DNA of 64,000 nucleotides from Calliphora vicina (lineage: Eukaryota; Arthropoda; Insecta; Diptera; Calliphoridae): NCBI RefSeq assembly GCF_958450345.1, contig NC_088781.1, forward strand, positions 50,488,815 through 50,552,814. Direction: 5' to 3'. The position numbers and the translations under genes were made by a program. Shown piece by piece: positions 34,380-45,315 of this stretch. The notes below the pieces were generated by a model. That model was not told where the DNA came from. It worked only from the letters and a program-made list of their open reading frames with translations, and made no database searches. Position 1 is the stretch's first letter; every line of letters starts with the position of its first letter.

Positions 34380-35858
34380 TTGGGGTATTTTTCGATTTCA
34401 TATTCATACAATTCTAACTAAAATATTGTAATTAATATCGAACAACAAAAATAATAACAACAACCGCCAAGCAGCAAAGTATAAATGTATACAATAAAAT
34501 ACAAAATTTATTTATTATTTTTTGTTATGTTTCAGCTTTATTTGTATGTGAGCAAATGAACGAGCGAACGTGCATGGCATGATTTTTAGCGATTTGAATA
34601 AATTGTTATAAATTCAAATTTGTTTCAATTGCCACCACCATCCAACCATCTAGCCACCACTTTCAGGCTGTTGTTTGCTATCGTTTATTTTTTTGTTTCT
34701 TAGTTTTTGTGTTTATTTGTCCATTTATTCATTTATCTACATTTATTCATTAAGTTGTTGCCTTTTGATGTTAAATGAAATAACTTGACTGTAGTTTTGT
34801 GGGCCCATAGCAATGTGTGTTTGTGTGTAAATGAGAATCGCACAGGGAAAAAATTCTAAAATAAGCTTAATAGAAATATACAAATCATTTGACAGGGAGA
34901 GACATAATAAATTATACAAAATGAGATAAGGGACAGTGCACATACAGACAAGATTAGAGCTGGACATACCTTATATTTTGATTTTATCTCAAATAATAAA
35001 TCAACTGTCAGCCAATTATAAAAATGTGTTATATATCCCATTATATTATTTGGTTTTTAAAATACTTATCACTCTGTTGTATCATAATTACTTTATGTGT
35101 ATTACTAAATTTTCATATTTATTCTTTTGTAGGCATGCAAGTTTTTAGTTTTAAAATATATATTTTTTTAGTTTGTTTTGTTTTTGCATGAAAACCAATA
35201 ATTGTTATTAGTTTGTGGCGAAATAGTTATTATGTATAAAACAAACAAACAAACAAAAAATAACCATGAAACCCCACTCAATATTTGAAGCCACCAACAA
35301 TGCAATTTGTAATCGTAGTTAATTTGAAACCATACAATTTGTAAAATTTTTATAAACATTTTATTTATACTTTATTGGTTAAATTACTCAAAAAACCTAA
35401 AAATGAATGTTAATTAAATTGAAATGTTTGTTTTTTTTTTCTTTTTTGTGGCAAAAGTGAGCAATTTTAGTGAAATTATTTAGATTTTTTGTTTACATCT
35501 TCACTACGAAAAAAGTGCATGTAAAATGATATGGGACGTATGAGTAATATTTAATTGTTAGTATGGAGATACATATTAAGTATACGTAATTGTGTTCTAA
35601 CATTTGAATGTCCATATTTTGTGCACATTATATAGATTGAATTTAAGAAATATATTGAAAAAAAATTGTATATATATGAAATCTGTGTTCATAATTTTAG
35701 GCAATATGTATGTTAAACACATTCATGTCTTAATGATGGGTATTTAACAAGTCCATTAAAAACCTGCTGGCTTTTTAATGGACTTGTATTTATTTGTTTA
35801 AATATTAGTGAAAGTTTTAAGATAATGAATTTTGCAGATATATTGATAAAAATTGTGT
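34380..35858. other. No gene recognised
   Basis: AT-rich sequence. A short inverted repeat sits at about 35750-35790 (acaagtccattaaaaacc / tttttaatggacttgt). Frames at 34743-35041 and 34936-35359 have no domain and overlap on both strands. Confidence 0.55.
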
Positions 35859-37681
35859 GTGTAATAATAAACAAATAATTAAATTAGGTTTTTTGTAAAA
35901 TAATGAAATATTTGACTCCAAATGTTTTGAATAAAACACACGGTAGGGTAGAAATAACACCGCCCGACAAATGGAGAAAAAATTCGTTAGACACGAACCG
36001 TATGATATATGTACGTCTGAAACTATAAATTTAATGGAGAAAAACTGTGTTCTCAGTTTTTCATTTCGTGATCCTGTGTCCTATTTTGAGTGACTTCAAA
36101 ATTTCAAAGAAGTACATTTTTCAAAAAATATTTAAAAATACTCCTGCTATTCCAACAATGACAAATTGTATGTCAAAAGAACAAGAAGAGTTGTAAAATA
36201 TTTTGTATTATCTTTATTTTATCCTGTAAGGATCAAAAGAAATCAAAAATGTCCTTTAAAATGTTTATCCTTTAAGATTGCCAATAAATTCCTTTTAAAA
36301 AAATAGTGCGTTAAAGACCCAAATATTCTATACTAAATATCAAAATTTCATCCTTTATAATAAAAAAAAAATTATTAGTATACAAAAAAGCTTTATTAAG
36401 AAAAGTGCATGTTTATACACTACACCACCATAGTGGGGGAGGTATAATGGGTTAGGGCTGTTGTTTGCAACATACAAAAATATTGTCCCAGCACACACCT
36501 TAAAGTATACCAATCTGCTCAGGATCACTTTCTGAGACGACTAAGCGATGTCCGTCCGACTGCCAGTCCATCCATTTAAACCTTGTAATCAAACTACAGG
36601 TCGCAGGTTTAAAGATAATTCGACAAAATTTGGCACAAACCTTTATATTACCCCAAGGACAAAGGCTATTGAATTTGGTTAGAATCAGCCCATTACTTAT
36701 CCTAGCCCCCATACAATTGGCCTATTTGAAAATAGTTAAGCTCTCATAAATATCTTAATTATAAACATATTCAAACCAAATTCAGCACAATTAAGTTTTA
36801 TGTAAGGCGAACTCTCACGACCAAATTTCGTGACGAGCGGTCAACAATATTCCATAGCTCCCATATAAGCAACATTCTCGAAAATGTCATTAATATTCAT
36901 AAATCTCTGAAATATGTCAGTATCCAAACAAAATTCAACACAAAAATTCATCCCACCAAATTTTGTGACAATTGGTCCATAATTAGTCATAGCTCCCATT
37001 AAAGGCCCATTGCCGAAAATGTATGTATTCAAATAAGATTTAACTCAAATAAGTTTCATATCTAAAGAAAACTCTTTATAATCATATACCCGGTGTAGGG
37101 TATCATAAGGTCGGGCTTTCCCGACTATACCATTTTACTTGTTTATTAAGAAGTCTGAAATATTAAAATAAAATAATTCAAATTTAAAATATTTTTCAAC
37201 ACTTAAGTGGTTAAGATAGAAGGATGAAATTTTGGTATGTGGTATTCAATATTTTGATCTTTAACTCACTATTTTTTAAAAAAAAAAATTATTGGAAATC
37301 TAAACATTTTTGACATCTTTTGATGCTTACAGGATAAAATAAAAATAATACGGAATATTTTACAACTCTTCTTGATCAGTTGGCACCTAATTTGACATAA
37401 TGGGATGATCAGAAGTATTTTAAAACATTTTTTAAAAATGTACTCCTCTGAAAATTTGAAGTCCTTTTAAGAGGAAACAGGATCACGAAATGAAAAACTG
37501 AAAACGCAGTTTTTCTCCTTTTAATTTATTGTTTCAGACGTATATCATCCGGTTCGTGTCTAATGTATCGTACGGTGTAATGAACAAATAATTAAATTAG
37601 GTGTTTTATAAAATAGTGAAATATTTGACTACAAATGTTTTGATAAAAACACGGTAGGGTGAAAATAATACAACCGCTGCA
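35859..37681. repeat. Composite: inverted arms within direct repeats, around a nested repeat
   Basis: Outer ~100-bp direct repeats lie at 35859-35965 and 37574-37681 (acaaataattaaattagg ... cacggtagggt). Inside them are ~390-bp inverted arms at about 35985-36370 and 37190-37565, meeting the outer repeats at agacacgaaccg and cggttcgtgtct. The loop holds the hairpin-ended repeat at 36414-37144. No transposase was seen. Confidence 0.85.
36414..37144 (+). mobile_element. Hairpin-ended dispersed repeat, copy 1
   Basis: Starts with tatacactacaccaccatag, contains gatgtccgtccgactgcca and repeated ttggtc/cccatataa-type phrases, and ends with two hairpins: ATACCC..GGGTAT (37086-37103) and GTCGGG-cttt-CCCGAC (37110-37125), then TTACTTGTTT. 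Related ends occur at 50539-52359 and 62391-63070. It is non-coding. The 3' hairpin and lack of terminal inverted repeats suit a Helitron/Helentron-like non-autonomous element, which is inference. Confidence 0.7.
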
Positions 37682-37739
37682 CATGTAACAGCTGTTCGAA
37701 AGGCATAAGTAATAGTATTGTAATCCGTCGACGTAAATC

Positions 37740-38250
37740 GACATCATATTTAACTTTATTCATAATAAAATTTTAATTGATGTCATAACTTAGCTTGCAT
37801 CATATAAATGGATTTTTATGCAGTCATATTTTAGCTTCATTCGCAGTCAAATTTTACATTCATCATATAAATAACTTGAGTTTTATACAGTCATATTTAA
37901 GATTTAATCGTAGGTTATGATACAGATATATTTTAGCTTCAATTGTTTACATTATATATTCATACTTAATCTAAGGTTTTATGCAATCATACCTTACCTT
38001 CAACAGTAGGTCCCATACAGTCGTATCACATTTTAGCTTCTATCTTGGGTTTTATCCGTGGACTCAAAGCTTAAATCGCAGTCATATTTTAACTCGTTTT
38101 AAAATATTAACTTAAATTCTTGTCATTATTTAGCTTTCATCATAGTCATAATTAATTTTAAATTAATTAAATTTCTACTTCCATCATTTCTACTTCCATC
38201 ATGTTCATAATTTAGCTCTAATCATGGTCAAGTTTTAGCATCTTTCATAT
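37740..38250 (+). repeat. Degenerate minisatellite, left part
   Basis: Repeating phrases of the type cagtcatattttagcttcaat and cgtaggttttat(g)c occur at irregular 30-45-bp spacing. The same phrases resume at 43440-43875, so this is one array split by about 5.2 kb of inserted elements. Confidence 0.75.
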
Positions 38251-38374
38251 ACGAAGATTTCCCCATACAAAAACAAATAATTTGCAAGAAAATTGGTCAA
38301 AATAGAAAAACAAAATATATACAATTATTGAAATAAAATAAAATGGTTTATTAATGTTATTTGTGTATAACATA

Positions 38375-39302
38375 CAGTGACGGACAATACAATAGAATCA
38401 CTACATATGAATTCGATTAAAGCGGTAAAACTACAAAATTTGATTTCAAAATTTAAAATTTGTTCATTATATATTAATGCTCATAACGAAAACAATAAAT
38501 AGAAAAAAATAAAATAAAAAAATAACACATTCTTATGTTAAAAACGATGTCAAATCTAAAAGACTAAATAAAATATGCGACATTCAAATAGAGTCAATCA
38601 GTCTTAAAATGATTAAAAATAAAAAATCATCATAAGAATTCGTTGTTTTCTTAGTATTATGTTGCATATCAATTATTTCTAATAACAGCATCAAATCTTT
38701 TGGGGATTGAATTTAACAAACTTTCGCATGTAGATCGGGAAATTGCATACCATATTTCCTGAATTTTCTGCCAAGGTTCTTCCTTGTTTTTCAATTTTTC
38801 AGGTCCGAGTTTGTCTTTTACTATTTTCCATAGGATTTAAGTCTGGTTATTAAGACGGCCATTCCATAACATGAATTTTGTTATATAAAAACCATTTTTT
38901 GGCAAGACCAGACGTGAGTTTTAGGTCATTATCTTGCTGGAAGAGCCATTTTAAGGGCATATTCCATTCTGCATGTGGCTTTATAACATTCTCCAAAATA
39001 TTTACATATAAGTGATTATCCATATTTTCTTTAATCCAATAAATTGGACCAACGCAATACCAAGAAAAGCATCCCCATATAATAATATTTCCCCAACCAT
39101 GTTTAAACGTTTTTGGTTTTTGCCATTTTTTGGACGTCTAACCCATATCTTATCATCACTACCAATTAAATTAATGGTCGTTTCGTCCGTCCACAACACA
39201 TTTTGCCACTTTTTTATATTTTCTGGCCCACACCAATCCTTATGATTGCTCCTGGTTTTAAATGAAATATTGGTAGTGATTCTATTGTAATTTCCGTCAC
39301 TG
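38375..39302 (-). mobile_element. Tc1-like element, deletion derivative (928 bp)
   Basis: TIRs are cagtgacggacaatacaata at the left and, as reverse complement of the right end, cagtgacggaaattacaata, continuing to aatcactac. TA dinucleotides flank both ends (38373-38374 and 39303-39304). The length is about 0.7 kb below a full Tc1, because the transposase N-terminal half is missing. Confidence 0.92.
38650..39235 (-). pseudogene. Tc1-type transposase remnant, catalytic half
   Basis: The minus strand reads LWTDETTINLIGSD (first catalytic D region, about 39155-39199), KIWVRRPKN, then after the frame ends at about 39002 a second frame gives WLFQQDNDLK (second catalytic D, about 38935) and a decayed C-terminus around 38680-38800. 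Stops and the missing helix-turn-helix part make it inactive. Confidence 0.85.
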
Positions 39303-39324
39303 TAATTACTAATGCTATATTGAA

Positions 39325-40025
39325 TGGTTTTTTATAAAATTCGAATTTTTTTTCCTATAATAACAGTCAACTTGAATCAAATATTGCCTTTCCTCTTCGC
39401 TGGTGTATAAGATTTTATTGTAGTCCTCCATAAAGTTTAAAAATTGAATATCCACTACAATTTTCAATGCTTGCTGATAATCTTTGCGCTGTTGCCATGT
39501 TTTCGGCGGATATCGTATAAATGCATGCGGCAAGTTGAAGTGTTGAAAAAAGTTTCTAGTCTTCACAGTTACGAAACACTTAAATAATTCGACAAAAAGC
39601 GCTCATTGACTTTAGCAACAACGACTTTTTACTTGCTTCGGATAGGACCTTCAACATCTTCAGAGCCGTCGGCGGTATCGCAATCATCATCTTCTTCAGT
39701 TTGTCCCCCAGTTTATTTTTCTATTTGAACATCCTACCCGAAGCATGGTAATTTTTGCAGAAGTAAATGAGCACTTTTTGTCAAATGAATTTGTTCAATG
39801 CTTCAGCTTGACTCATGAAGTTATAAGATACCCACCGGAAACCTGACCACAGCGCGAAGATTATCAGCAAGCTTTGAAAATTGTCGAGAAAATTCAAGTT
39901 CTAAACGGTAAAGAGGCGTGAAAATTATGGACTACAATTAAATATTGTGCAGGAACGACGAGAAGAAGCAATAATTGATTCTGTGATTATCGGAAAAATA
40001 TCCGAATTTCTAAAAAATAATCGTA
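39325..40025. repeat. ~700-bp imperfect palindrome whose arms encode one unknown peptide
   Basis: The left arm (about 39325-39655, coding on minus) and right arm (about 39725-40025, coding on plus) encode versions of the same peptide: minus RYPPKTWQQRKDYQQALKIV, plus RYPPET.PQREDYQQALKIV, preceded in both by a KVNERFLSN/EVNEHFLSN block. The ~70-bp centre is GA/TC-rich. The minus frame 39315-39566 is open for 83 codons; the plus arm has stops. I recognise no family. It could be terminal coding copies of a fold-back element or a gene duplicated head to head. Confidence 0.7.
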
Positions 40026-40954
40026 TACATTTTTTTTCTATTTTGGCCAATTTTCTTGAAAATTATTTTTTTTAGTTCTATAGTTTTGTTTGTATAATAT
40101 CTTTAGCTTACCAAAAGTTTTTGGGAAAGGAGTCCTAATGACCTGTCCTAAGCAACCGGTAACAATAAATTTCAGTGAATTTATCCAAACATAAACGATA
40201 AAAGTAAAAATTTTGTGTCCCAAAATATTCTTTAGAAGAACTGAATTTTATTAATTTAACCCTTTGACGACGAATGGGACACATATGTCCCATTTGCTTT
40301 TTTCGTCACTACAGCCACAATTTCGATTGGATTTTGATCTAAGCAGTGTTGTTCGATAAAAAACAGATGTATTCTTTGGTATTCTTGTTAACACTAAGGT
40401 TATGTTGTTTCAGTTGGGCTTAAGGACTTCCCAAAGTCAGAAATTTTTATTTTTTTTTTTTTGATAATTTTAGTTTTCTTATATCTCAAGTTCTAATTGA
40501 TACTGTTGGATACGCTTTTAGTATTATATGTACTGAAAATATGATGGGACATATGTGTCCCATTCGTCGTCAAAGGTAAAAACAAAGGAGATTTTTCATT
40601 AAAATTTTTTATTTTATTTAATATTCTTGCAAAACAATAAAATGATAAACAATTCATTACAAGACATTAAAAAAACACAAACTATTCACTTAAAATTATG
40701 AGATCCTGTAAATGGTTCATAAAATCGAAATTAAAATTGAATAAAAAAAAATTGTGATAAAATTCAAAACTATTTCCGTTCCAGTAAAACACATTGGTTT
40801 TTTACATCCGAAACATATTGTGTTTGTTCAACAATCAATTCAGTTTTGTGTCCTGACTCCTGCGTTCTATCTTGTTTGATAATATCCATTAAACATCCAT
40901 TAAATCAAAAAACAGAGGAACATAAAATCTGATCTTCGATTGATCATAAGTTTA

Positions 40955-42536
40955 CAGTACGAGACACAAATGTGTAAATAAATTTGGAAATATCTGTAAT
41001 TTGAATTTTTATGCTCAAAATTTACCAATCTGACAATATTTTTTACACAATATGAAGATCATGATTAGTGAAGTATAGCAATACAAAAAAATTAATTTCA
41101 AGTAATGGCATTTAAATACCAGGATATCAAAAAGTTAAAAACTGAATTACACAATTTTGTCGCATTTTCTTTAAAGTTAAATAAACTTGTTATTATTATT
41201 TAGAAAAAGAACAATTTTAATCAATTTCATTAATGACAGTTAAAACATGTTACTAGTTAACAATTTACAATTCTTTAAGGAATATTGAATATGAAGAAGA
41301 TTATCACCGAAGTTGCAAATTCTGTTACCGAGCAGCTGAAAAATGGTATCTCCCATCGAAAAATATCCACCAAATTCAATATTTCTTTTAATCTGTTGAG
41401 AACATAGCGAATATATGTGGTTTGGCTTTTCCAGCACCAATTTGTGGACGGAATTCAATTCTATTGTTAAAAGATGGTCTCACTGTATAACGTCTAGTTG
41501 CATCAGGAGAAGAAAATAGTCCCCGTGAGGTACAACCAAAACTATCTTCATGCTACCAAATTAAGATTTCAAAACGTCCATCTCTTAGAGAAATCAAAAG
41601 ATGTGGTTTTTATGCAATAAAGATTGTTAAAAAACCTCGTTTAACTGAATGACACAAGTCTCTTCGACTAGCATTTGTAAATTTTTTAAAGAAATGGACC
41701 TTTGATGATTGGGAAAAAGTTATCTGTACAGATGAATCGAAAATTAACCATTTTAGAACTGATGGACCAAAATATGACTACCAAAAACGAAATGCGCCAT
41801 TAAAAGACCGTGATTTTATGACGACTATGAAATATGGTGGTGGAATATTGCCATTTTGTGGTTGTTTTTCTGCGAAAGGTGTAGGAAAACTCCATAAAAT
41901 TGGTAGTAATATGAATGCAGAAATGTATATAGACATTATCAAGACAACAGATGTGGATAGTCTGAATGATTGGCGTGGACAAATTGAAAACACTGTGATA
42001 CTACAAGATAACGACAACAAACATAAGTCTAAAAAGACGCTTAATTTTTTAAAAACCGCCAAAATTACATTGCTAAATTGACTCCCACAATCTCAGAATT
42101 TAAATCCGATTGCGAATTTGGTGCGAATTCTAAAACGTCGCGTTTATAATTATCAAAATGCATTTAGAAACACAACTCAGCTCTAGGAGCGCTCCCATGA
42201 TATCTAGGGATCTATAATGCAAGAAGAGTGTCGCAAACTGGTGGAGAGTATGCCCTCCAGAATTCAGGCTGCCATTGACGCGAAAGCAGGTTATTCGAAG
42301 TACTAAAAAAGTTACTTTAGTAATCTGCGCCAAAAGTGTGTAAATGGGTTGCAGTTATTTTTTTTAGATTACTGGAGTATAATTAAGGAAATATTTTATT
42401 TATTTAGTCCTAAAATATCCTTAATAAATATTGTTTAAAAAAACACAAAACGTTTCTTTATAAACATTGCACTTTAAAAATGGTGTCACAAAGTGTAAAT
42501 ATATGACCATCATTTACACATTTTTGTTTTACACTG
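40955..42536 (+). mobile_element. Tc1-like element, 1582 bp, inside PBLE-1
   Basis: The left end cagtacgagacacaaatgtg and the right end (reverse complement cagtgtaaaacaaaaatgtg) both continue to taaat. TA flanks occur at 40953-40954 and 42537-42538. The length is normal for a full Tc1. It is a different subfamily from the 38375 copy and lies in the opposite orientation. Confidence 0.88.
41291..42306 (+). pseudogene. Tc1-type transposase pseudogene, near full length
   Basis: ATG at 41291. The N-terminal helix-turn-helix region reads GISHRKISTKFNIS. The catalytic core appears in pieces: VICTDESK-like (about 41720-41745), FCGCFSAKGVGKL (about 41853-41890), NAEMYIDII, LQDNDNKHKSKKT (about 42000-42038). 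The end is RKLVESMPSRIQAAIDAKAG with stop TAA at 42304-42306. Frameshifts break it at least four times. Confidence 0.88.
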
Positions 42537-42589
42537 TATATAATAATATTGGATTATTAGAAATGTTATAATAATATAAAATTTTCTAG

Positions 42590-43075
42590 CTTTGCTGTCA
42601 TATCTTGAACCATAGAATCGCCAATGTCAACCTCTCTCTGTTTGTCTTCCATATACTGTGGCCCTTAAATTTTACGATATTCTCGTCCATAGACTGATAT
42701 GTATTTGCCTTGGATCAAAGTTTTTCCAAATGCTGAGTTGAAATGATTTATTACTCGTCATATTTTGAAGGCTCAATGGTATAATGGGTCGACGGCTTAG
42801 CTGTTCAGCATTGTTAGAAAAATGGAAGCTTGAAAGGATATTTTCAAAACTGTCTCGAATAATAACCTTGGACATAAACGGTACTGAATATATTCCATCG
42901 AAGACCAGTACAATATTATTTCTGCCAATTTGTGAATACTCATTGCTTTTAATACTTCGTTACTTATGGAAAATATGACACCTCTCTGCTCACAAAAACA
43001 TTTCGTTTGGTGAATTATGTACTCTGTTAGTGTTTCGAACTCTAAAACTGTATTAAACACTTCTAAAATAAATGG
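42590..43075 (-). pseudogene. piggyBac-type transposase fragment (N-terminal and middle part)
   Basis: The minus strand reads ETLTEYIIHQTKCFCEQ, then EVLKAMSIHKL, then ILYWSSMEYIQYRLCPR (43060 down to about 42860), then in another frame RDSFENILSSFHFSNNAEQL, LSLQNM, KSFQLS (42875-42700). These match the conserved N-terminal dimerisation and early catalytic region of piggyBac transposases. The rest was lost or lies beyond the nested Tc1 in unrecognisable form. Confidence 0.8.
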
Positions 43076-43079
43076 GCAT

Positions 43080-43262
43080 CACTACAACAATACAAAAACA
43101 AACAGGTACTTTGTTTTTGTTAAAAAGTAGGTGAACTGTCAAAGTTGCCTGTTGTTGTTTTTGCTTTTGGGTTTGTTGTATTTTTCGCCACAACAACCAC
43201 AAGTGAATTGACAATTCAAACTGAATAAAAAAAATAATCAGCTGTTTCATCGCAGTCACCTT
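43080..43262 (+). repeat. Dispersed repeat R2, copy 2, inside PBLE-1
   Basis: Inverted counterpart of 16290-16462. The shared order of phrases is aacaggtactttgtt, aaagttgcctgttgttg, gggtttgttgtattttt, ctgaataaaaaaaa. It lies between the transposase remnant and the right piggyBac end. Confidence 0.75.
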
Positions 43263-43439
43263 TCTAAGTGTGCCCTGGGCTTACCTTTGGGTAAAAAACT
43301 GCCCGTATATGCAATCTGAGTCGGTATAAGATTGGCTTTTTTCCTCTGAAGTTTAACTAAAAATTCGCAATAAAATTTTAAAAATCTCCAGCGGAAAATT
43401 CTTCGTCGTCAAAGGGTTAAAAAAAGTAGGTCTTACAAA

Positions 43440-43875
43440 ATCATACTTTAGCTTCAATCGTAAGTTTTATTTCTTATACAGCTTCATTCGTAGGTCTTAT
43501 ATAGCTTCAGTCGCAAGTATTATACAACTTCAATCGTGGGTCTTATATAATATCTGTCGTCAGTCTCATACCGCTTCAATCGTTGTTCTTATCTCTTATA
43601 TACTTTAATCGTTGGTTTTATATTTATATTATTGTAGGTCTTGCATATCTTCAATCGTATATACTATGCAGCTTCAATCGTAGTTATTATACAACTTCAA
43701 TCAATACATACAGCTTTAACGGAAGCTGTGGTGAATTTTATATTGCTTCAATCGAAGGTCTTATAAAGCTTCAATCATCGGTGATGTACAACTGCAATAG
43801 TAGATCTTATATAACATCGGTCTTATGTCTTACATAACTGTAGCCATCTGTATTATACTGCGTTAACGGTGGCTT
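43440..43875 (+). repeat. Degenerate minisatellite, right part
   Basis: About 15 loose units of agcttcaatcgtaggtcttat type with spacing near 28-30 bp. It continues the array at 37740-38250; the intervening elements account for the gap. The plus frame at 43583-43837 is repeat-derived. Confidence 0.85.
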
Positions 43876-43929
43876 AAATGGTAGGCCTTATACTGCCATA
43901 TCTTAGCTGAAAACAAGTTCAACTCTTTC

Positions 43930-44760
43930 CTAAACTAATAATTTTCGTCCATGTAGTCCGAAGAAAGTATGGTCCGCTTCAAAACTGCCTTTGCTGTAGT
44001 TAAAGGAAGCCATTATCCATCCATAGCATTGGACTTCAATCAGAAAAATGCAGCGGATATTGCAATTTCACGCAAAAAAACAGAAAAAGCTGCTCCGATA
44101 TCTGGAATATGTTGATGCTGAATCTACGTTTAAATTATTTTCCATATGGAAATGTAACAGTAGACGAACAGTCATTATCATTTAGAGGTAGATCAGATTC
44201 ACTCAATATATTCCCTCAAAGCCAGTTAAATACCGAATTAGAACTCTGTTGGTTGTGTAACACAACCAATAGCTATCCTTTGAATGGAATCATTTACACG
44301 GGCAAGCCAAAGAAAACATCGTTCTAGATCTGTTCGATTTCTATAAACAATCTGGAATAAATGTAACAACAGACAATTTTGTCTTCACTCCCTTTGGTCA
44401 ATCGGCTACAAGCTGGAGAAATAAGACACATCGGTACCCTTCGACAAAAAATTATACTCGAGGAGAGCCAGCTATTAATGGAAAAGATGAGATTAATGAC
44501 TTCTAGAACGCCGTGTCGAAATATTCCATCAAACGCAAAACATTGGGTACATTTTGTATATACTCCATCCTCGATCCAAACACCAAAAAAAAACAAAGCT
44601 CTCATCTAAGATTTTTCACATTACTTGGCGTAGAGTTGGCAGCTAAAATTATGAAGAAAAGAGCTAATGATAATCAAATAATATGACTCGATAACATCCG
44701 CGCAGCTCTAGAGGATGTTGCGGCCCCATCAGAAACAGCTATGTGAGATAAAGGGTCGCT
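43930..44760 (+). pseudogene. piggyBac-type transposase fossil, middle to C-terminal part
   Basis: The plus strand reads YFPYGNVTVDEQSLSFRGR (44132-44190), holding a catalytic aspartate context typical of piggyBac. A frameshift leads to IPSKPVKYRIRTL, then YPLNGIIYTGK (about 44270-44305), VTTDNFVFTPFGQSATSW (about 44360-44415), another conserved aspartate block, and a late block LGVELAAKIMKKR (about 44625-44665). Several frameshifts are present. No TTAA-flanked inverted ends were found, so borders are uncertain. It is a different copy from PBLE-1. Confidence 0.8.
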
Positions 44761-45315
44761 CTTACCTTTGCAAGACTACTGATCTATGCAACAATGTTAA
44801 GTATATACACAAAATTTACATTGAAATTAAAATTCTAAAAGATATAGAATCTTTTGCAATTTTTAATTTTCTTCCAAAGTAAAATGATTTTATATCCACA
44901 CGTTTATTTTTTCATTGTACAGCGATTTAAACAACTTAAATTTTAGAGCAAATAATTTTACTATTCTCAAAAATTTTGTGAGTTGTAACTTAGGAATAGC
45001 ACTTAATAATTCATCTACATCTACAATAGGTGCCTATTTCTGTTTGCCCTCCTTTCTAATTGTAATTCCTAGTAAAAGTAGGCTAGCAATGCGATTTCTT
45101 TTTTGTCCTCAACAAACTGAATGCAGGCTTCACAAAATACTTACACATTATATTTTGTGTACAATTTCAAATGTTGGCCAGATGTTGCTCTACAAATAGA
45201 ACTATGGGAAAAAGAGACATTGCAAACAATGCCATGTTGCTTTTGGGGCAAAAAAAAATTTTGTCTTTAAAAGGCAAAAAGCTTAAAATTTGTTACCAAT
45301 AAAACCCTAAAAATA
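44761..45315. other. No gene recognised; may hold the LINE 3' end
   Basis: AT-rich. The minus-strand LINE that follows must end here or nearby, but I see no clear poly-A or target duplication. The plus frame 44915-45199 has no domain. Confidence 0.45.

Larger units (their letters stand above)
40260..43416 (-). mobile_element. piggyBac-like element PBLE-1 with nested Tc1
   Basis: The terminal repeat ccctttgacgacgaa at the left matches the right end (reverse complement ccctttgacgacgaag). TTAA flanks both (40256-40259 and 43417-43420), the piggyBac target. A second inverted copy of the left end lies at about 40541-40575, so 40260-40575 resembles a MITE built from the same end. The transposase remains are on the minus strand at 42590-43075. 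A Tc1 element is inserted at 40955-42536. Confidence 0.88.

Noticed and set aside
44915..45199. 94-codon plus-strand frame
   Set aside because: No domain; likely antisense or flank of the LINE 3' region.
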